The notes under the pieces were generated by a model that was not told the origin of the DNA, ran no database searches, and saw only the letters and a list, made by a program, of their open reading frames with translations. Shown here piece after piece: positions 35,937 through 47,581 of a stretch of DNA of 64,000 nucleotides (positions are counted from its first letter, which is position 1; every line of letters begins with the position of its first letter). The stretch lies in NCBI RefSeq assembly GCF_019578655.1, contig NC_063260.1, forward strand, positions 17,666,723-17,730,722, given 5' to 3'. A program made the position numbers and the translations under genes. This stretch comes from Ricinus communis (taxonomy: Eukaryota > Streptophyta > Magnoliopsida > Malpighiales > Euphorbiaceae).

Positions 35937-36011
35937 TAGTCATTTTTTTATTATTTTTTCTTATTCTTAGGGCCATTGTAGAACAGATGTCCCACCAAGC
36001 ATGCCAAATTA

Positions 36012-36523
36012 TATTGGCTTCAGTTTGGATTTGCGAGCGTGCAACATATGTGTAGTAAATGACCCGTGCAATATTACACTTCTAACTTCTTTTCAAAAAT
36101 AATTATAGATTTCAAACTCCTTTCAGCTACAATTTGTTTGAATATTCTACTAAATGGCTATACAAAGAGTTTTATTGTTCTTGAGTTTACCTAATTTTTG
36201 TCTGTATTGTGTTGGTTGTCCCTCTTTAATTCTCTTATTTTCCTTTTTGCTCATTGTCCTGTAACCTCCAAGGCGTAACTAGAGCTTGAATTAAAAATTG
36301 TCTATTCAACATGTCTATTATGAACCTAAATTCTATAATTGTCATAAGGAGTTCTAAACAATCTTCTCATTGAATTTCTTTCCCACGGCAATAATAACTG
36401 TTGTCCATTATTTTTAATTAAAATAATTATTTTAGTTAAAACCCTTAAATCAATAATATGAATTGGGTTTAATTTTGGATTGGCCTTTACCAATTTATTT
36501 ATAGGCTAATAAATTATGTTGCA
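36012..36523 (-). repeat. 5' LTR of the gag-only element
   Basis: About 512 bp. Its left end reads TATTGGC where the partner reads TGTTGGC, so the terminal TG has become TA, and it ends TTGCA. Just inside, on the minus strand, TTTGGCATGCTTGGTGGGAC (35989-36008) occupies the place of the primer-binding site. I cannot assign the tRNA with confidence. Confidence 0.7.
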
Positions 36524-37824
36524 AGTATTTACTGAAAAAATCAAGAAGTGCATTATTATCATAAGATTTATGATAATTTTTGAGGTTGGTTTATATTGGA
36601 GTATAGAGATTGAAGAGGTAACGAAACAATTTTTTAAGGTATCATTTGGATCGAAATATTTTGGAATACATGGATTTAATTAAAATTTGTGAATTTAAAA
36701 TTCATGAATTTAAAATTTATAAATTTTTAAAATTCCATCGTTCTAATTAAGCATAAAAACAATGGACTCTTGTTTAAAGTTAAGAATAATTTTGAGATGA
36801 GATAGATTTACTAAGGACAATATTGGAGTAAAAAAGTATTATAACAATTCATTATTTCTTTAAAATGGTGGATTTTGAGCTTTCCCAACTCCTAGGTGGG
36901 AATTAAAATTATAAAACATGAGAAACTTTGAAAGATAAAGGATTCTTCAAAACAATGAATTTACCACTAATTCTATGAATTTTATAAATTTTCTAATTTA
37001 AAATTCCTTAATCTAGACCAACCTTAATACTTTTTACTTTATTATTTTTTTTCTCTTTTAATTTGTGCTCCATTAAAGAAAGAATTGATTGAGAAAAGGA
37101 ATACGAGGAGAGAGATAAACAAGTGTTATAGAAGTCTTTTGTTTATTTTCTTTAAAAATATCATTTATAATGTTTAATTATGTTTACGAGTATTTCAGTC
37201 TTTTTAAAAGCATCTAATGAAATTTTGTTGTCATTTCTAATATGGAGGATATTTAATTAGTTAAATATAAGAATTTTATTATATTAAATAAAATACAAGT
37301 CTAGACTAATGAGTTATGTATAGACTCAGAAGGTAAATAATAATTAGCCTTTTATTTTATCCTCCTTAAAAGTATTTTTATAATTTTTTAAAATTTTTTT
37401 CAGAAATCGTATAAAATAAATAGAAAAATAGGAATAATGTCCAATTTGATTAACTCCTAAATCTTCGTTAAATTCTCAACTAAGAAGCTAACTTAGGTGA
37501 AATGGGGAAATGATGTGATGCTATGCATGTTATGCACATGAATACACATATAAATGTACTTTAATAAATTTACTCATAAGAGAATTAAAAAGATCTTTGG
37601 GCAATCCCGAAACTTAGCTTATTTATCTTACTAAACAGTTACAATTTGGCCTGAAATTTTACCGCGTCTATAGCGATATATTGAACTAATTTTATACCAA
37701 AGATAAGAGTAAAATACCAAGTATAAAGGCCTCAAACAAGACCCAATATGTTGCTATCGTGAAGCAGGTTTAACTTAAACAACAAACATAAATTAGTCCA
37801 TAGGTTAGGTTTTACACATTATGC

Positions 37825-37888
<64 letters not shown>

Positions 37889-38691
37889 GACATATAAGGC
37901 TACAACATATTCGAGATCCAGCTTAAAAGATGTCTCTAACCCCTTTAAAAAAAAAAAAAACAATCTTCGGACATTGTGTAAATCAACTTATTTGTACCAA
38001 ACTTGCTTTTTTAATTCTTTTAAGTAATTTTATAGTTTTATTTTTATTATCATAGTAAAAGAAAGATAAAATAGCATAAATTTTATAGCCTAAACTAACT
38101 TATGCAAGAGAAAAATCATGTAATAGACTAATGAAAATTAAAGATTAAAACTTATCTTTAAATGCTATTTACTTAGTTTTCAGTTTGATTACGCAAAACT
38201 CCTCTTCTTTCCCATCTTCAGCAATCTTTCTCTTTGGACAACCCTATGAACACACTATTCTGTTTGGTTAAATACGTATTGTGGATCCATTTCTCGTGTT
38301 GGTTAGGAATCTAAAGCTGGATTTTGCCTATGATGTATGATAAAAATACAATATGATTTGATGATTAACTATGTTTTCAAGTAACTAAAGCTGAATTTAA
38401 CTGTGTCCTAAAAGCTTTTATATATCATTTAGAAAATCAAGTAGTATTATTAAGTTAAATTGAATTGTTAGCATATCGAATTGCATTATTGACTAATCTG
38501 AATAATAATAAAACAATAGTAATAAAATTAAGAAATAAAGATGATTTAAAACCTAACCAAGAAGAAATTATAGAAATAATACATTTTTATTGAACTCTAA
38601 TCAAATTGCTAGAATAGATGTTAAGAAAAATTATTTATGTATCTAAATTTAACTACATTTAATTATGAGGGAATCAATTAGTAGTGTAACA
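36524..38691. other. AT-rich spacer
   Basis: No gene is recognised. It contains a TA microsatellite (37830-37885), several poly-A tracts and a possible but unproven MITE-like segment at about 36637-37030. Confidence 0.5.
37830..37885. repeat. (TA)n microsatellite, 56 bp
   Basis: The longest uninterrupted dinucleotide tract in the window. Confidence 0.95.
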
Positions 38692-38696
38692 TTAAG

Positions 38697-41191
38697 TATA
38701 ATGCCCATAATTTCTTATTTATTTTAAATATAATTTCCTAATGATAATATGGTAACTTATATTAGCTAATAATAATTTAATAACTAAATACCTTAATATA
38801 ACTAGTTATTTTACATATGTGTGCATGTGTTATTATTTTTATTTTATGAATTTAAATTATAATGTATGCTTTACATATTAATTGAATTTTGTCTTATCGT
38901 TTGCCCAATGAATCGATAAATGATAATACAATTATATTTAATTAATTATAAATATTTTCATATCCGTATATAGTAAATTAAAAATTGATTTTCCCTTTGA
39001 ATGCGCAATTTGTGAAATTATAGTTTTATGTTTAGCATTATATATTATGTAAATATATTTATAATTGAGGGTTATTATAGCAATTTTGGGTATATGGGGG
39101 CTAATATGTAATAAACTACTATAACAAAATATTCTCTCAAGTCCCTCATTCTCCCCTGACATGCATCTCCTCCTGCCACCTCTCATCTTCTCGTTCTCCG
39201 CATCCGACCACCTTATATCGTGAGACTCTAGGAAAATTGACTTCTCAATATTAGGAACAATCTCCAGCCACTTGTTATGCCTAAACCAGATGAGAATCGC
39301 CAGAGTTACGTAGCAAAGAAGCGAGCGAATGCCATCATGGATTTCCATGGTTGCCAGTGTTATTTCACCATTTTGACACTGAAACTGGACTCCTTGCCCC
39401 CAAAAACTTTAACCCAGAGCATGACCTCCGTTGATATTGCTGTTTAGCCCTTGATAGGAGAAGACATCTCCTCGCTGGTGCCACCACTGACAAGGATTGT
39501 TTCACTTGCTTTTAATGGAAGTTTGGCGAAAGTAATCACATATTTGGATTACCGACCCTATATGTTGCATGTTGGTAACTTGGAATCAAAATTCTGACAA
39601 TGTTGAATTTTTCTAGTGACTTTCCGATTGTTGACCTCAAAACATGCGCGGATGGGCAGAATCCCTATCTCATTATTTCACACTCTTACACATAAGAATT
39701 AACGTCAAATTTGGCTCGATATATTAATTTTAGATCTTTCGGTGTTTGATTATTTACTTAATTAATCTGATTAGCATTTTAAGTGATTAATTAATAATTA
39801 TATTTAATTGGAGTTCTAATTTAATTGACTTAATTAGGATTGTTAATTAACTATAGTTAGTTGTTAGAGGAATTAGATTAACATTTAAATTAGTAGCGAA
39901 TACTAATCAAATGATGAGACTAGATTTGATGGATCTGTTATATTATATATTTTATATTATATTAGTATTAAGATGTTTGAGGTGAGATAAGAGTTAAATG
40001 AGGTTTGATTAGCTCATTTCGATAATAGATTTCTGTGAATGTAGTTAGAAGTGCTTTAACAGGTTCGAGACTCATTTTACAGAAGGTAAATGTACGTTTT
40101 ATAGAGAAAATTCTGCCAAATTTTTTGTAAAATTAAATGATTAGAAATCTAGCGGTGTGCATGGAGTTGTTAAGAGATTAGTCAGTCTAGGACAGGGATT
40201 TGATACATTGTGCCATGTAATGATAATAGTATTTTACTGTTTATAGATTCATCTAGAGGCACAAGGTCTAAGACCCCATGAAGCCAGTAATTGTCAGTCT
40301 ACCAGTACTTTGAATAGATATCATAGATAATGATTTAGGTTCTAATGTATGAACCGTTTGAAATACTGGCATACTCAATTACTTAAATATAATTTATTTA
40401 TTTATTTATTTATTTATTATGCATCTGTGTTATACACTATGTATTGAACGATAGAAACCTTTTACCTGATGGGATGGATGGCATCAGGCCACATGCAGCA
40501 TCGAAGTTATATTAGGCTGTGTACAAAGATATGCCTCCCATCCTATTGAGATAGTCATACTAGGTTGTACAAGAGGGTATGCCTTTCCACCTAGGTCCTT
40601 AGGATTAAAAGAACGAGGTTTAGGTTGTGACCGAGGGTTTGTCTTACCCCTAGTCTTAGCTGGATATGGTTTTTCCAGTCAAATATATGATGTATAACCG
40701 AGGTAGTGATAGTGTAAGTAATGTTTAGATTTACGGTATCTATTCACTGAGATGAGGTGATCACCATGTCTCATATGACTTTTACCAAGCTGTGATGTTG
40801 TAAGAGTCTTGATTATGGAATCAGTCTCCTTAATGTTTAGCCCCCCTCTCTTTTTTGCATTGGCTAGTTATCGTATGTACTTATTTTAAATTGTATTATT
40901 AATTCTAATTTATGTATATGATTGACATTACTTAGACCACTGTAACACTTGAGTTCGTTTAAAATTCTAGAGTTGATGTAGTTGGTTGGAGGGTGTGACG
41001 CCCCTGGATACTTATTTTTTATGCATGTGGACTATTTTTGATTTGAGGTGGATGTTTGTTCGTATTAGGAAATTAATTTATGAGATTATGGATTATGGCT
41101 AGAAGATTGAATTAGGTTTATTACAAGCTTTGGTAGCTTAGGCCTTTTTCAAGTCATACTGTCGGTCACGACTTAGGTTTGGGTCGTGACA
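38697..41191 (+). mobile_element. Solo LTR of a diverged Tekay/Del-like family, 2495 bp (copy E)
   Basis: It begins TATAATGCCCATAATTT (canonical starts are TGTAATRCCC, so TG has become TA) and ends GGTTTGGGTCGTGACA. The 5-bp duplication TTAAG is perfect on both sides (38692-38696 and 41192-41196). Its internal order parallels the larger LTRs elsewhere in the window: AT-rich start, a GC-richer block at about 39130-39480, an AAATTCTGCCAAATTTT motif near 40110, and the GTCACG...GGGTCGTGACA end. No internal coding region is present. Frames within it, such as a minus-strand one at 38938-39348, have no recognisable domain. Confidence 0.7.
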
Positions 41192-41196
41192 TTAAG

Positions 41197-43520
41197 ATAT
41201 TACTATTGTTATTATTGGTAGTAGTGGTGGTACAATCGAGCATTATTCAATGTTTGGAGGCTTGGTTAATTGTGTGATGCCAATGATGCAATTTATTGAA
41301 GTGTTCTTATGACAACATTTAGATCCATTTTATGGAGAGAAATTAATATGATTTATAAGGGAGATACTATTGAAATTTTGCAAAAAATTGATTGAACGGA
41401 AAAGAATGAGCATTAGTAGGATTATTATAACATGAGTTTGGAATTAGACGTTAGATTTATACATTAGGTTATTAGATAAGGATAATTAGAAAATAAGATT
41501 AAAATTATTTCTGAATTTCATATGTGTATTGTGAAGTATTGGTTGAGTGCTCGAATAACTTTCAAAGAGAAAAGTTAGCACATTAATTAGATAAAACTTA
41601 TAACATTATATTTTTCTTTAAATGCATTATGTATTTACTTTTGATTTTTTGAAAAAGAAAATTTGAAAATAATTTTAAAAGTGATTTAAAATTTTTAAAA
41701 TTTTTATAAAACTTAAAAATATAGCTTTTTTTGTTGATATAAATAAATTAATATAGTTGGATAAATGGATAAACACTCATATATATGGCCTATGAAATCA
41801 CATCTTAGATTTCAAACGTTAGATATAATTGTATACTATTTTTGGGACAACGTTCAATATATACATTCCTTTTAGGCGTATATTAGGTGGCTATTTTTTT
41901 TGGGAGATTTATTTGTCTATACCTTGTAGGATAGAGATTTCCACTTTGATGTTGCCAAGTTAAACAGCTATTGTACCTAAAGCTGCAAAGGATCAATTTG
42001 ACACATTTTAAGTATATAGTGAGTTTTATTTATTTATTTTATTCCATTGATTTATATTTATTTAATATTTATTAATTATTTCCTTTAATTTTTTTATTTT
42101 GGATATGGATTTTATTGACAATGGAAATTATTTAGTAATAATGTAGATAAAGAAAAATAAAAAATATAAGAATTTATGAGGTTGGACAGTATGCCTACAT
42201 CATCCGCTCCAAAACGCTCCTTGCTCACAATTCATTGTTCCGCTTCCCTCTAGTATCTGTCTAATTACTAATATAAACGAGTCATACATAAGTTATTTAT
42301 TAGTATAGAATTAGATTTATCTATTTAGATTTATTATTAATTATAGTAGTATATTTAATTTTTTGTATGTTTCTTTTATTATTTGTTATATTTAATTATT
42401 TTTATGTTTCTTTTATTATTTGTTTATTCTATTTTCACTATTTGTGCAGAAAATTAAGGATATAATTGAGATTTGGATCGCTAAACTTTACGGTCTGGGA
42501 GAGAAATAAATAGATTTAGTTAGATAGACTTGGTTGGACATGATGGTTATAATTGAAATCAAGTATTTAGTTTTAAGATTTTTTAATGTTTAGGAAGTAA
42601 TAAAGTTGCTAGTTGGAGAAATCAATATTTGAATTGATTAGTGGTAAGGGTATATATTATAACTACTAAGAAATACATTAGTTTTGCAAAAAAAAATTGC
42701 AATATATTGAAGATTAAAGGATTAAACATGACAGTTGAACATCCTGAAGAAATCCAGTCCTTATAGAGATTAAAATGTTTTTTTCCTTATAGATGTAAAG
42801 TATTTAACAACTTAATTACTATATGAATATATGATAAATGAATTACTAGTGATATGAGATTTGCTATCATTACTTTTAAAAAAATTTAAATATTTTTTAA
42901 CAACTGAAAGCTTTAAATTTGATTTGATGATAGTAAACAAGTTTATAAATGGTAAATGGTTGATGAAGATGTCTTTATAAGTAATTTTTTTCATTTTATT
43001 TTTTTGAAATTTGAATCTCTTAATAAGTTTAAGATCTCATAACTTGAATACTTATGCTCAAATATCATAAGGCCTACATAGCATCATTGGGTCATACATT
43101 ATTCATGCATTATGACATTTATTGCATTTAAGTTGTACATGATCCATTATTCTAAATACAAGGGAAAAAATTCTAAAATGAATAGGAAATATTTCTATTA
43201 ATTAAACAATTTTATTAAGAATTTTTTTAATTGAATTATTTTGGATAATAATTCAAGATTAAGTTTAGTCTGGTGGATGAATATTGTGAAAGTACTCTTA
43301 CTACTATCTCATTTCCTTATTAAAGTTTGAGTGAACAAGTTTTATTTAAAGCGATATTAATTTGCAGTATATAAATATTTATAATATATATAATTGAAAC
43401 ATAAGAAATTTTTAATAAATGTCAATAGTTTTAACACAAAGTATAGTGATACTTTATAATTTAGTATTGCTATATTAAAATTTCCATTATACATTTTTAA
43501 CTTATTATTAGCCTATATAT
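41197..43520. other. AT-rich spacer
   Basis: No gene, RNA or clear repeat is seen. There is one short near-direct repeat of a TTTCTTTTATTATTTG-type motif at about 42367-42425. Confidence 0.5.
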
Positions 43521-43541
43521 AGAGGGTTCGATCAAGTACAC

Positions 43542-44122
43542 GTAATTAAAAATATTGATAATCATGTCAACAATGTAGCATCATATGCCACTGAGGATAT
43601 TGATAATCACATTAAAAGTGAAGGGGATGTCATGGCAGAAGATGATATTCCATTGAACAATGGAGGGTCATATATAATTGACGACATTAATAATCACGTC
43701 AACAATGAAGGAGTTGTTATGGTAGAAGATGAAAATCAATTCAACATCGAAGCATTATTTGTGATTGAGCATATTGATAATCATATCAACAAAAATAGGG
43801 TTGTTATGGCAGATGATGATATTCAATTCAAAAATGGAAGGTTATATGTGATTGAGGATATTGATCATCAAATAAACAATGGAAGAGTTGTTGGGTAGAG
43901 AATGTGATTCAGGGTGATAGTCGAATCAACAATAGAGGTTCATTTACTATGAATGTTGGTGTTGTTATCAAAAATTCAGTAGAGCCACAAGGAGGATTCC
44001 AAACTGAATATAGCATGGAACCCGAGTCGATATATTTGGAGAAAGGTTGGTACTATGATGTTGAACGTATAACGATAGCGCGCATAAGTGAAATCTTGGA
44101 TATCATGGCAGATTATTTGTAA
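43542..44122 (+). pseudogene. Unrecognised repeat protein, module 1 (frameshifted)
   Basis: An acidic, Asn-rich frame contains three consecutive units of exactly 29 residues (87 bp) beginning IDNH or INNH, roughly of the form IDNHINNEGVVMVEDD then xQFNNGGxYVIED. A partial unit precedes them. An ATG is at 43632, but the repeat pattern is readable from about 43542, so the true start may be upstream or in another exon. The array ends at TAG 43896-43898 through a 1-nt loss relative to module 2. The frame then resumes at 43904-44122 with a C-terminal segment (SMEPESIYLEKGWYYDVERI and ISEILDIMADYL) before TAA. I recognise no family. Confidence 0.6.
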
Positions 44123-44189
44123 AGTTGTCTAGGTTAGGTTAATTACTAAAGTTAAATCTAAATTAGTTTACTTTGTGCTTTTATCTCTA

Positions 44190-44587
44190 ATTCATGATTT
44201 AGAATGGAGGGTTCAATAAGTATATGCAATTGAGAATATTGATAATTGTGTCAACAATGGAGCATTATATGTGATTGAGGATATTAATCATCAAACAAAC
44301 AATGGAAGGTCTGTTATGGTAGAGAATGCGACGTTCAGTCAAGTATATGCCACTAAGGGTGATTATCAATTCGTCAATGGAGGTCCAATTGTTATGAATA
44401 TTGGTGCTATTATCACAAATTCTATAGAGCCACATATAAAATTTCAAAATGAATATGGCGTGGAACCTAATTGGGTATATTTGGAGAGAGATAATTTATT
44501 TTATGATGTTGATCCTGCAAAGATATCACGCATGAGTGCTATCTTGAATATTATTGCAGATTATTTATAAAATGTTAGGTTAATTAT
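44190..44587 (+). pseudogene. Unrecognised repeat protein, module 2 (tandem duplicate)
   Basis: A second, shorter copy of the same gene unit. It has one repeat (IEDINHQTNNGRSVMVEN), an intermediate motif (QVYATKGDYQFVNGG), and the same C-terminal segment (EYGVEPNWVYLERDN, then ISRMSAILNIIADYL) ending in TAA at the equivalent place. The start of the unit (GAGGGTTCAATAAGTA at about 44206) matches the start of module 1 but is shifted by 1 nt and has an in-frame stop. The sequence after the stop continues as in module 1 once the solo LTR at 44588-45608 is removed. Confidence 0.6.
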
Positions 44588-45608
44588 TGATAACTAGCCA
44601 AAATACAAGCTACGCATGAAGAGTAGGCTGAGCATAAAGGATAGACCGAACATGAAGAGTAGGCCGACCATGAAAGAGTAGGTTGAGCGTGACATTAAGA
44701 AGTAGATCGAGCATGAAAGAATAGACTGACTATGAAAGAATAGATGAGCATAAAAGAGTAGGTCGAGCATGAAGAATAAGTTGACCATTAAAGAATAGGT
44801 CGAGCATGAAAGAATAGGCCGACCACAAAAGAATTAGGCCCACCATGAAAGAATAGATCGACCATGAAAGAGTAGACCGTGCATGAAAGAATAAGCTGAC
44901 TATAAAAGAATAGGCTAAGCATTAAAGAGTAGAACAAGCATGAAATAATAAGCAAACCATTAAATAATAGACCGACCATGAAAGAATAGGTTGAGTATGA
45001 AAAAATAAGCCGACCATGGAGGAGTAGGCCGAGCATGAAAGGATATGCAAACCATGAAATAATAGGCCAAGCAAACAAGAGTAGGCTGAGCATAAAAAAA
45101 TAAAGCAATCATGGAAGAGTAAGTCGAGCATGAAATGATAGATAAAACATGAAAGAATAGGCCAAGCAGACAAGAGTAGATCGAGCATCTAATGATAACC
45201 GAGCATTGCATGCCGAACATTAGTAAGAAACACGTGACTGACGAAGTCCAAATCCAAGTACAGTAGAAGTCTTAAAGACCAAGTCATAATTTGACTCCAG
45301 TTGAAAAATCTGACTCGATCTAAGGTTCTGTTGTATGATCAAGAAGACTAATCCTAATAGGATTGGGAGACTTTGGATTTACTAACTCCTACTCTTTGTA
45401 GCTCTAGAAGACCTTCCATCTCTAGATAAAATATTGTGAAATAACATGTCAGGTACATTCATTATTCTACATTCACTACATACTTTACAATCTAAAATTA
45501 TTACTGATTTAGCCATCAGAGTGAGTGGTCGGACAACTCCGTTCATGCTTTTTAACCATTTGTTTCAAGTACTCGGGAGCTCGTGTCAGACTTGAAGACT
45601 TATTATCA
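44588..45608 (+). mobile_element. Solo LTR, 1021 bp, in the repeat-gene remnant
   Basis: Ends are TGATAA and TTATCA, perfect inverted 6-mers, flanked by perfect 5-bp duplications ATTAT (44583-44587 and 45609-45613). The sequence just outside (GGTTAATTAT before, TTTTACTTGGTGCTTTTATC after) reconstitutes the sequence that follows module 1 at about 44136-44190, which shows the empty site. The last 150 bp resemble U5 of Tat-type gypsy LTRs. Its first two thirds are a 19-bp minisatellite. Confidence 0.85.
44612..45220. repeat. 19-bp minisatellite inside the solo LTR
   Basis: About 30 degenerate copies of GAGCATGAAAGAATAGGCC / GACCATGAAAGAGTAGGCC. The unit is not a multiple of three and its complement lacks stops, so all three minus-strand frames stay open. 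Those frames are artefacts. Confidence 0.9.
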
Positions 45609-45613
45609 ATTAT

Positions 45614-46620
45614 TTTACTTGGTGCTTTTATCTCTAATTCATGATCAATCGGATGTTTATGTTTCATAAAGTTCTTTATTATAATTATGTGATTATTGAT
45701 TTTATCAATTCATTAATGGACAGAGTTGTTATGCTTAATAATTTATATATGACTTCCATTTTCTTGGAATTTCATGATCGATTTTCAATTTTCTTCAAGT
45801 TTATATATGTGGAGTATGTCAATTGGTTTCTATTGGTTCTGCTCTAATGTAAGTTGATATATGTATGTTGATCTCTAGGTTAGGAATTTATCATTTACTG
45901 ATAACAGGGTCTGTTGCTTGAAGATCCAAATTTATAGAATTATAATGTATGTTCCATTGCAGGGGCATGTGTGATTTGTATATATGTTGTCTTTTTCCTT
46001 GCAATCTTCTTATATTTTGTATGTACTTTTTCTTTTGTTTTTTGTTTTGTTTGTGCAAAAAGGATTTAAATTGCTCCAATAGGTCCAATGGAATTCATAG
46101 GTATAGAAAGAAGCCCTGTCAAATAGAGATTTTTTCTTTCGACCATCTTTCGATTGAGTTTTTTAATCAATGGTTGCCACTAAGGATTGTGGATTCTGAT
46201 TTCCACTAAGTTCATCTTACAATTGTATATATGCTACCCTAGCCACCATTCTGCTACAAGCTAATGCTAAATTGATTTAGTGATTATCCTTTACTGGTCT
46301 GAAAAGAATCAGCACTGTGATAAACCACAACTTCAAGAATTAATTATATTTCTGAATTAATTATGTTTCTGTTTCTATCCATATATGTTTTTTCTGTAAT
46401 AGTGGTTGGTTGGTCTTCTCCAAAAGCTCTAACTTATGATTTTGAATTGCATTTCTTATGATGTCACTATATCTGCTTAATTTTTTTTGTGAGCTAACTA
46501 GACCATGCATGATCGAATTTATTAAAAATAAACGGGCAAAGGGACCTCCTAGAAAAGTAATATTAACGAACACAATAGCATACTTAGAAAATTAAATGGA
46601 GAAACCTGATGTTAACTTCT
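45614..46620. other. Flank of the repeat-gene remnant
   Basis: Immediately after the solo LTR come about 40 bp matching the 3' flank of module 1. Beyond that, plus-strand sequence at about 45640-46209 contains short frames. One at about 45949-46209 ends [14 protein letters not shown], with a Cys/Phe-rich start. No domain is recognised, and a third decayed module cannot be shown. Confidence 0.4.
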
Positions 46621-46815
46621 TCTTTGGTGCATGTATTAGATGGAAGATTTTATTGCATTTGAAAGAAAAGGGTTAGAAAGCTGAAAGATACTAAATCTAA
46701 ATTTCAAGGAAACAAGAAAAGTTGACTTGACTCTCTTCTGCCTTTGTTCAACTTTCATCAGAGCTTCATATAGAATAGAAGAGACTTCCAAGTTAGAGTT
46801 TTTAGCTGCTCCAAC

Positions 46816-47165
46816 CTGCAGTGAGAAAAGGAAACCTTTGATTCAATGACACCAAATAACTAGTATGACAATTCTAAACAAATACTCTACACTATGATCT
46901 TAATGCTACGTATCCTGAGATTTTGCCATTAGATAATATTACGGGAATATAGCAAATATATTTAAATTCATGCGGGGAACACATTTTAATTAAGATTTTC
47001 TCATTCACGTTGTTGATTTAATCAATATGAAATTTATGAAAATTCAAAGTTTGAATCTTAATAATGGTAATGGATAATAATTTCGCTCTACTCATTAATT
47101 AAAAGGATTAAAATAAATAGAGTATCCAGATTCGAATTGAATATAAATCAAATTTATTTGGTTAC
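46816..47165 (-). other. 3' UTR intron of the RADIALIS-like gene
   Basis: On the minus strand a donor GCGAAG|GTAACC (boundary 47166/47165) and an acceptor CTCACTGCAG|GTTGG (boundary 46816/46815) bracket 350 bp. The donor lies 16 nt after the stop codon, so the intron is in the 3' UTR. The downstream exon (46815 to about 46630) has no long frame. Confidence 0.55.
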
Positions 47166-47181
47166 CTTCGCTCTTCATTGC

Positions 47182-47427
47182 TCAGTTGCATTCTTTGCTT
47201 CTCCTTTCATTCTTGTAATTAGGAAGTGGGATTTTGTCTGACTCAATGTGATTGATATCATTGACAAGAATCTCAAACTGTTTCTTTACTTCCTCCTCAG
47301 TTGTTCCTCCAACAATCTTGGCAATAGTTCTCCAACGATCAGGCGTATCTTTATCATATATTGCAAGTGCATCTTCAAACAATTTGTTCTGCTCTGCCGT
47401 CCAGTTTGAGCTAGAACCATATGCCAT
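47182..47427 (-). CDS. RADIALIS-like SANT/MYB transcription factor
   Basis: An intact 81-residue protein ([20 protein letters not shown]...) made almost entirely of one SANT/MYB-like domain. [14 protein letters not shown] is helix 1 with the first Trp, [18 protein letters not shown] holds helix 2 with the second Trp, and [20 protein letters not shown] is helix 3. It ends [16 protein letters not shown]. The length and the LPNYK tail are typical of the RADIALIS-like family. These small nuclear proteins compete with DIVARICATA-type MYBs for partner proteins and affect floral asymmetry, seedling growth and other traits. The ATG at 47427 is the only reasonable start. No lesion is seen, so this is likely the functional gene of the window. 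Which paralogue it is cannot be told. Confidence 0.93.
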   Translation of the reverse strand: MAYGSSSNWTAEQNKLFEDALAIYDKDTPDRWRTIAKIVGGTTEEEVKKQFEILVNDINHIESDKIPLPNYKNERRSKECN

Positions 47428-47581
47428 TTCTGTAGCAGAGATATTAGAGCAGGTTTAGGATGCAAGAATTGGTATAAGAAGGGGGAAAAAAATTAAAAGA
47501 AGGACAAAGTTATTGGGGTCGAAAGAAGAAAATGACAAGGCAAAGACTAGAAAATGAAGTCAAGTGAAGAAAGAAGTTATG

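Larger units (their letters stand above)
31674..36523 (-). mobile_element. Gag-only LTR element (TR-GAG-like)
   Basis: Two diverged but collinear LTRs (31674-32274 and 36012-36523) bound a 3.7-kb interior. A gag remnant (35936-34828) follows the right LTR on the minus strand. No protease, RT or integrase is recognisable in the remaining 2.5 kb (32275-34800). Gag-only LTR elements are described in plants as TR-GAG; they depend on enzymes from relatives. The gag resembles that of the Tat/Ogre side of Ty3/gypsy. No convincing flanking duplication is visible. Alternatively, the pol region was replaced by later insertions. Confidence 0.65.

Noticed and set aside
36637..37030. Possible MITE with AAGGTNNNNTNNGAT-like inverted ends
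   Set aside because: The inverted ends match only loosely by eye and no target-site duplication was found. A self-alignment would be needed.
38938..39348. A 136-codon minus-strand frame
   Set aside because: It lies within solo LTR copy E in the equivalent of its GC-rich block, has no recognisable domain, and ends in AT-rich low-complexity translation.
39779..41196. A shorter solo LTR starting TGATTAATTAAT at 39784 after TTAAG
   Set aside because: The TTAAG match there is followed by sequence unlike any LTR start of this group. The duplication at 38692-38696 gives a start resembling TGTAATGCCC and a better total length.
44594..45220. Several overlapping minus-strand frames encoding hydrophobic repeats (Phe/Leu/Tyr-rich)
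   Set aside because: They come from a 19-bp minisatellite whose complement lacks stop codons in all frames. The unit is not a multiple of three and the peptides differ between frames, so there is no coding evidence.
45949..46209. An 86-codon Cys/Phe-rich plus-strand frame after the repeat-gene remnant
   Set aside because: The first half follows a T-rich tract and reads as low complexity. No domain is seen. It is kept only as a possible flank of the remnant.
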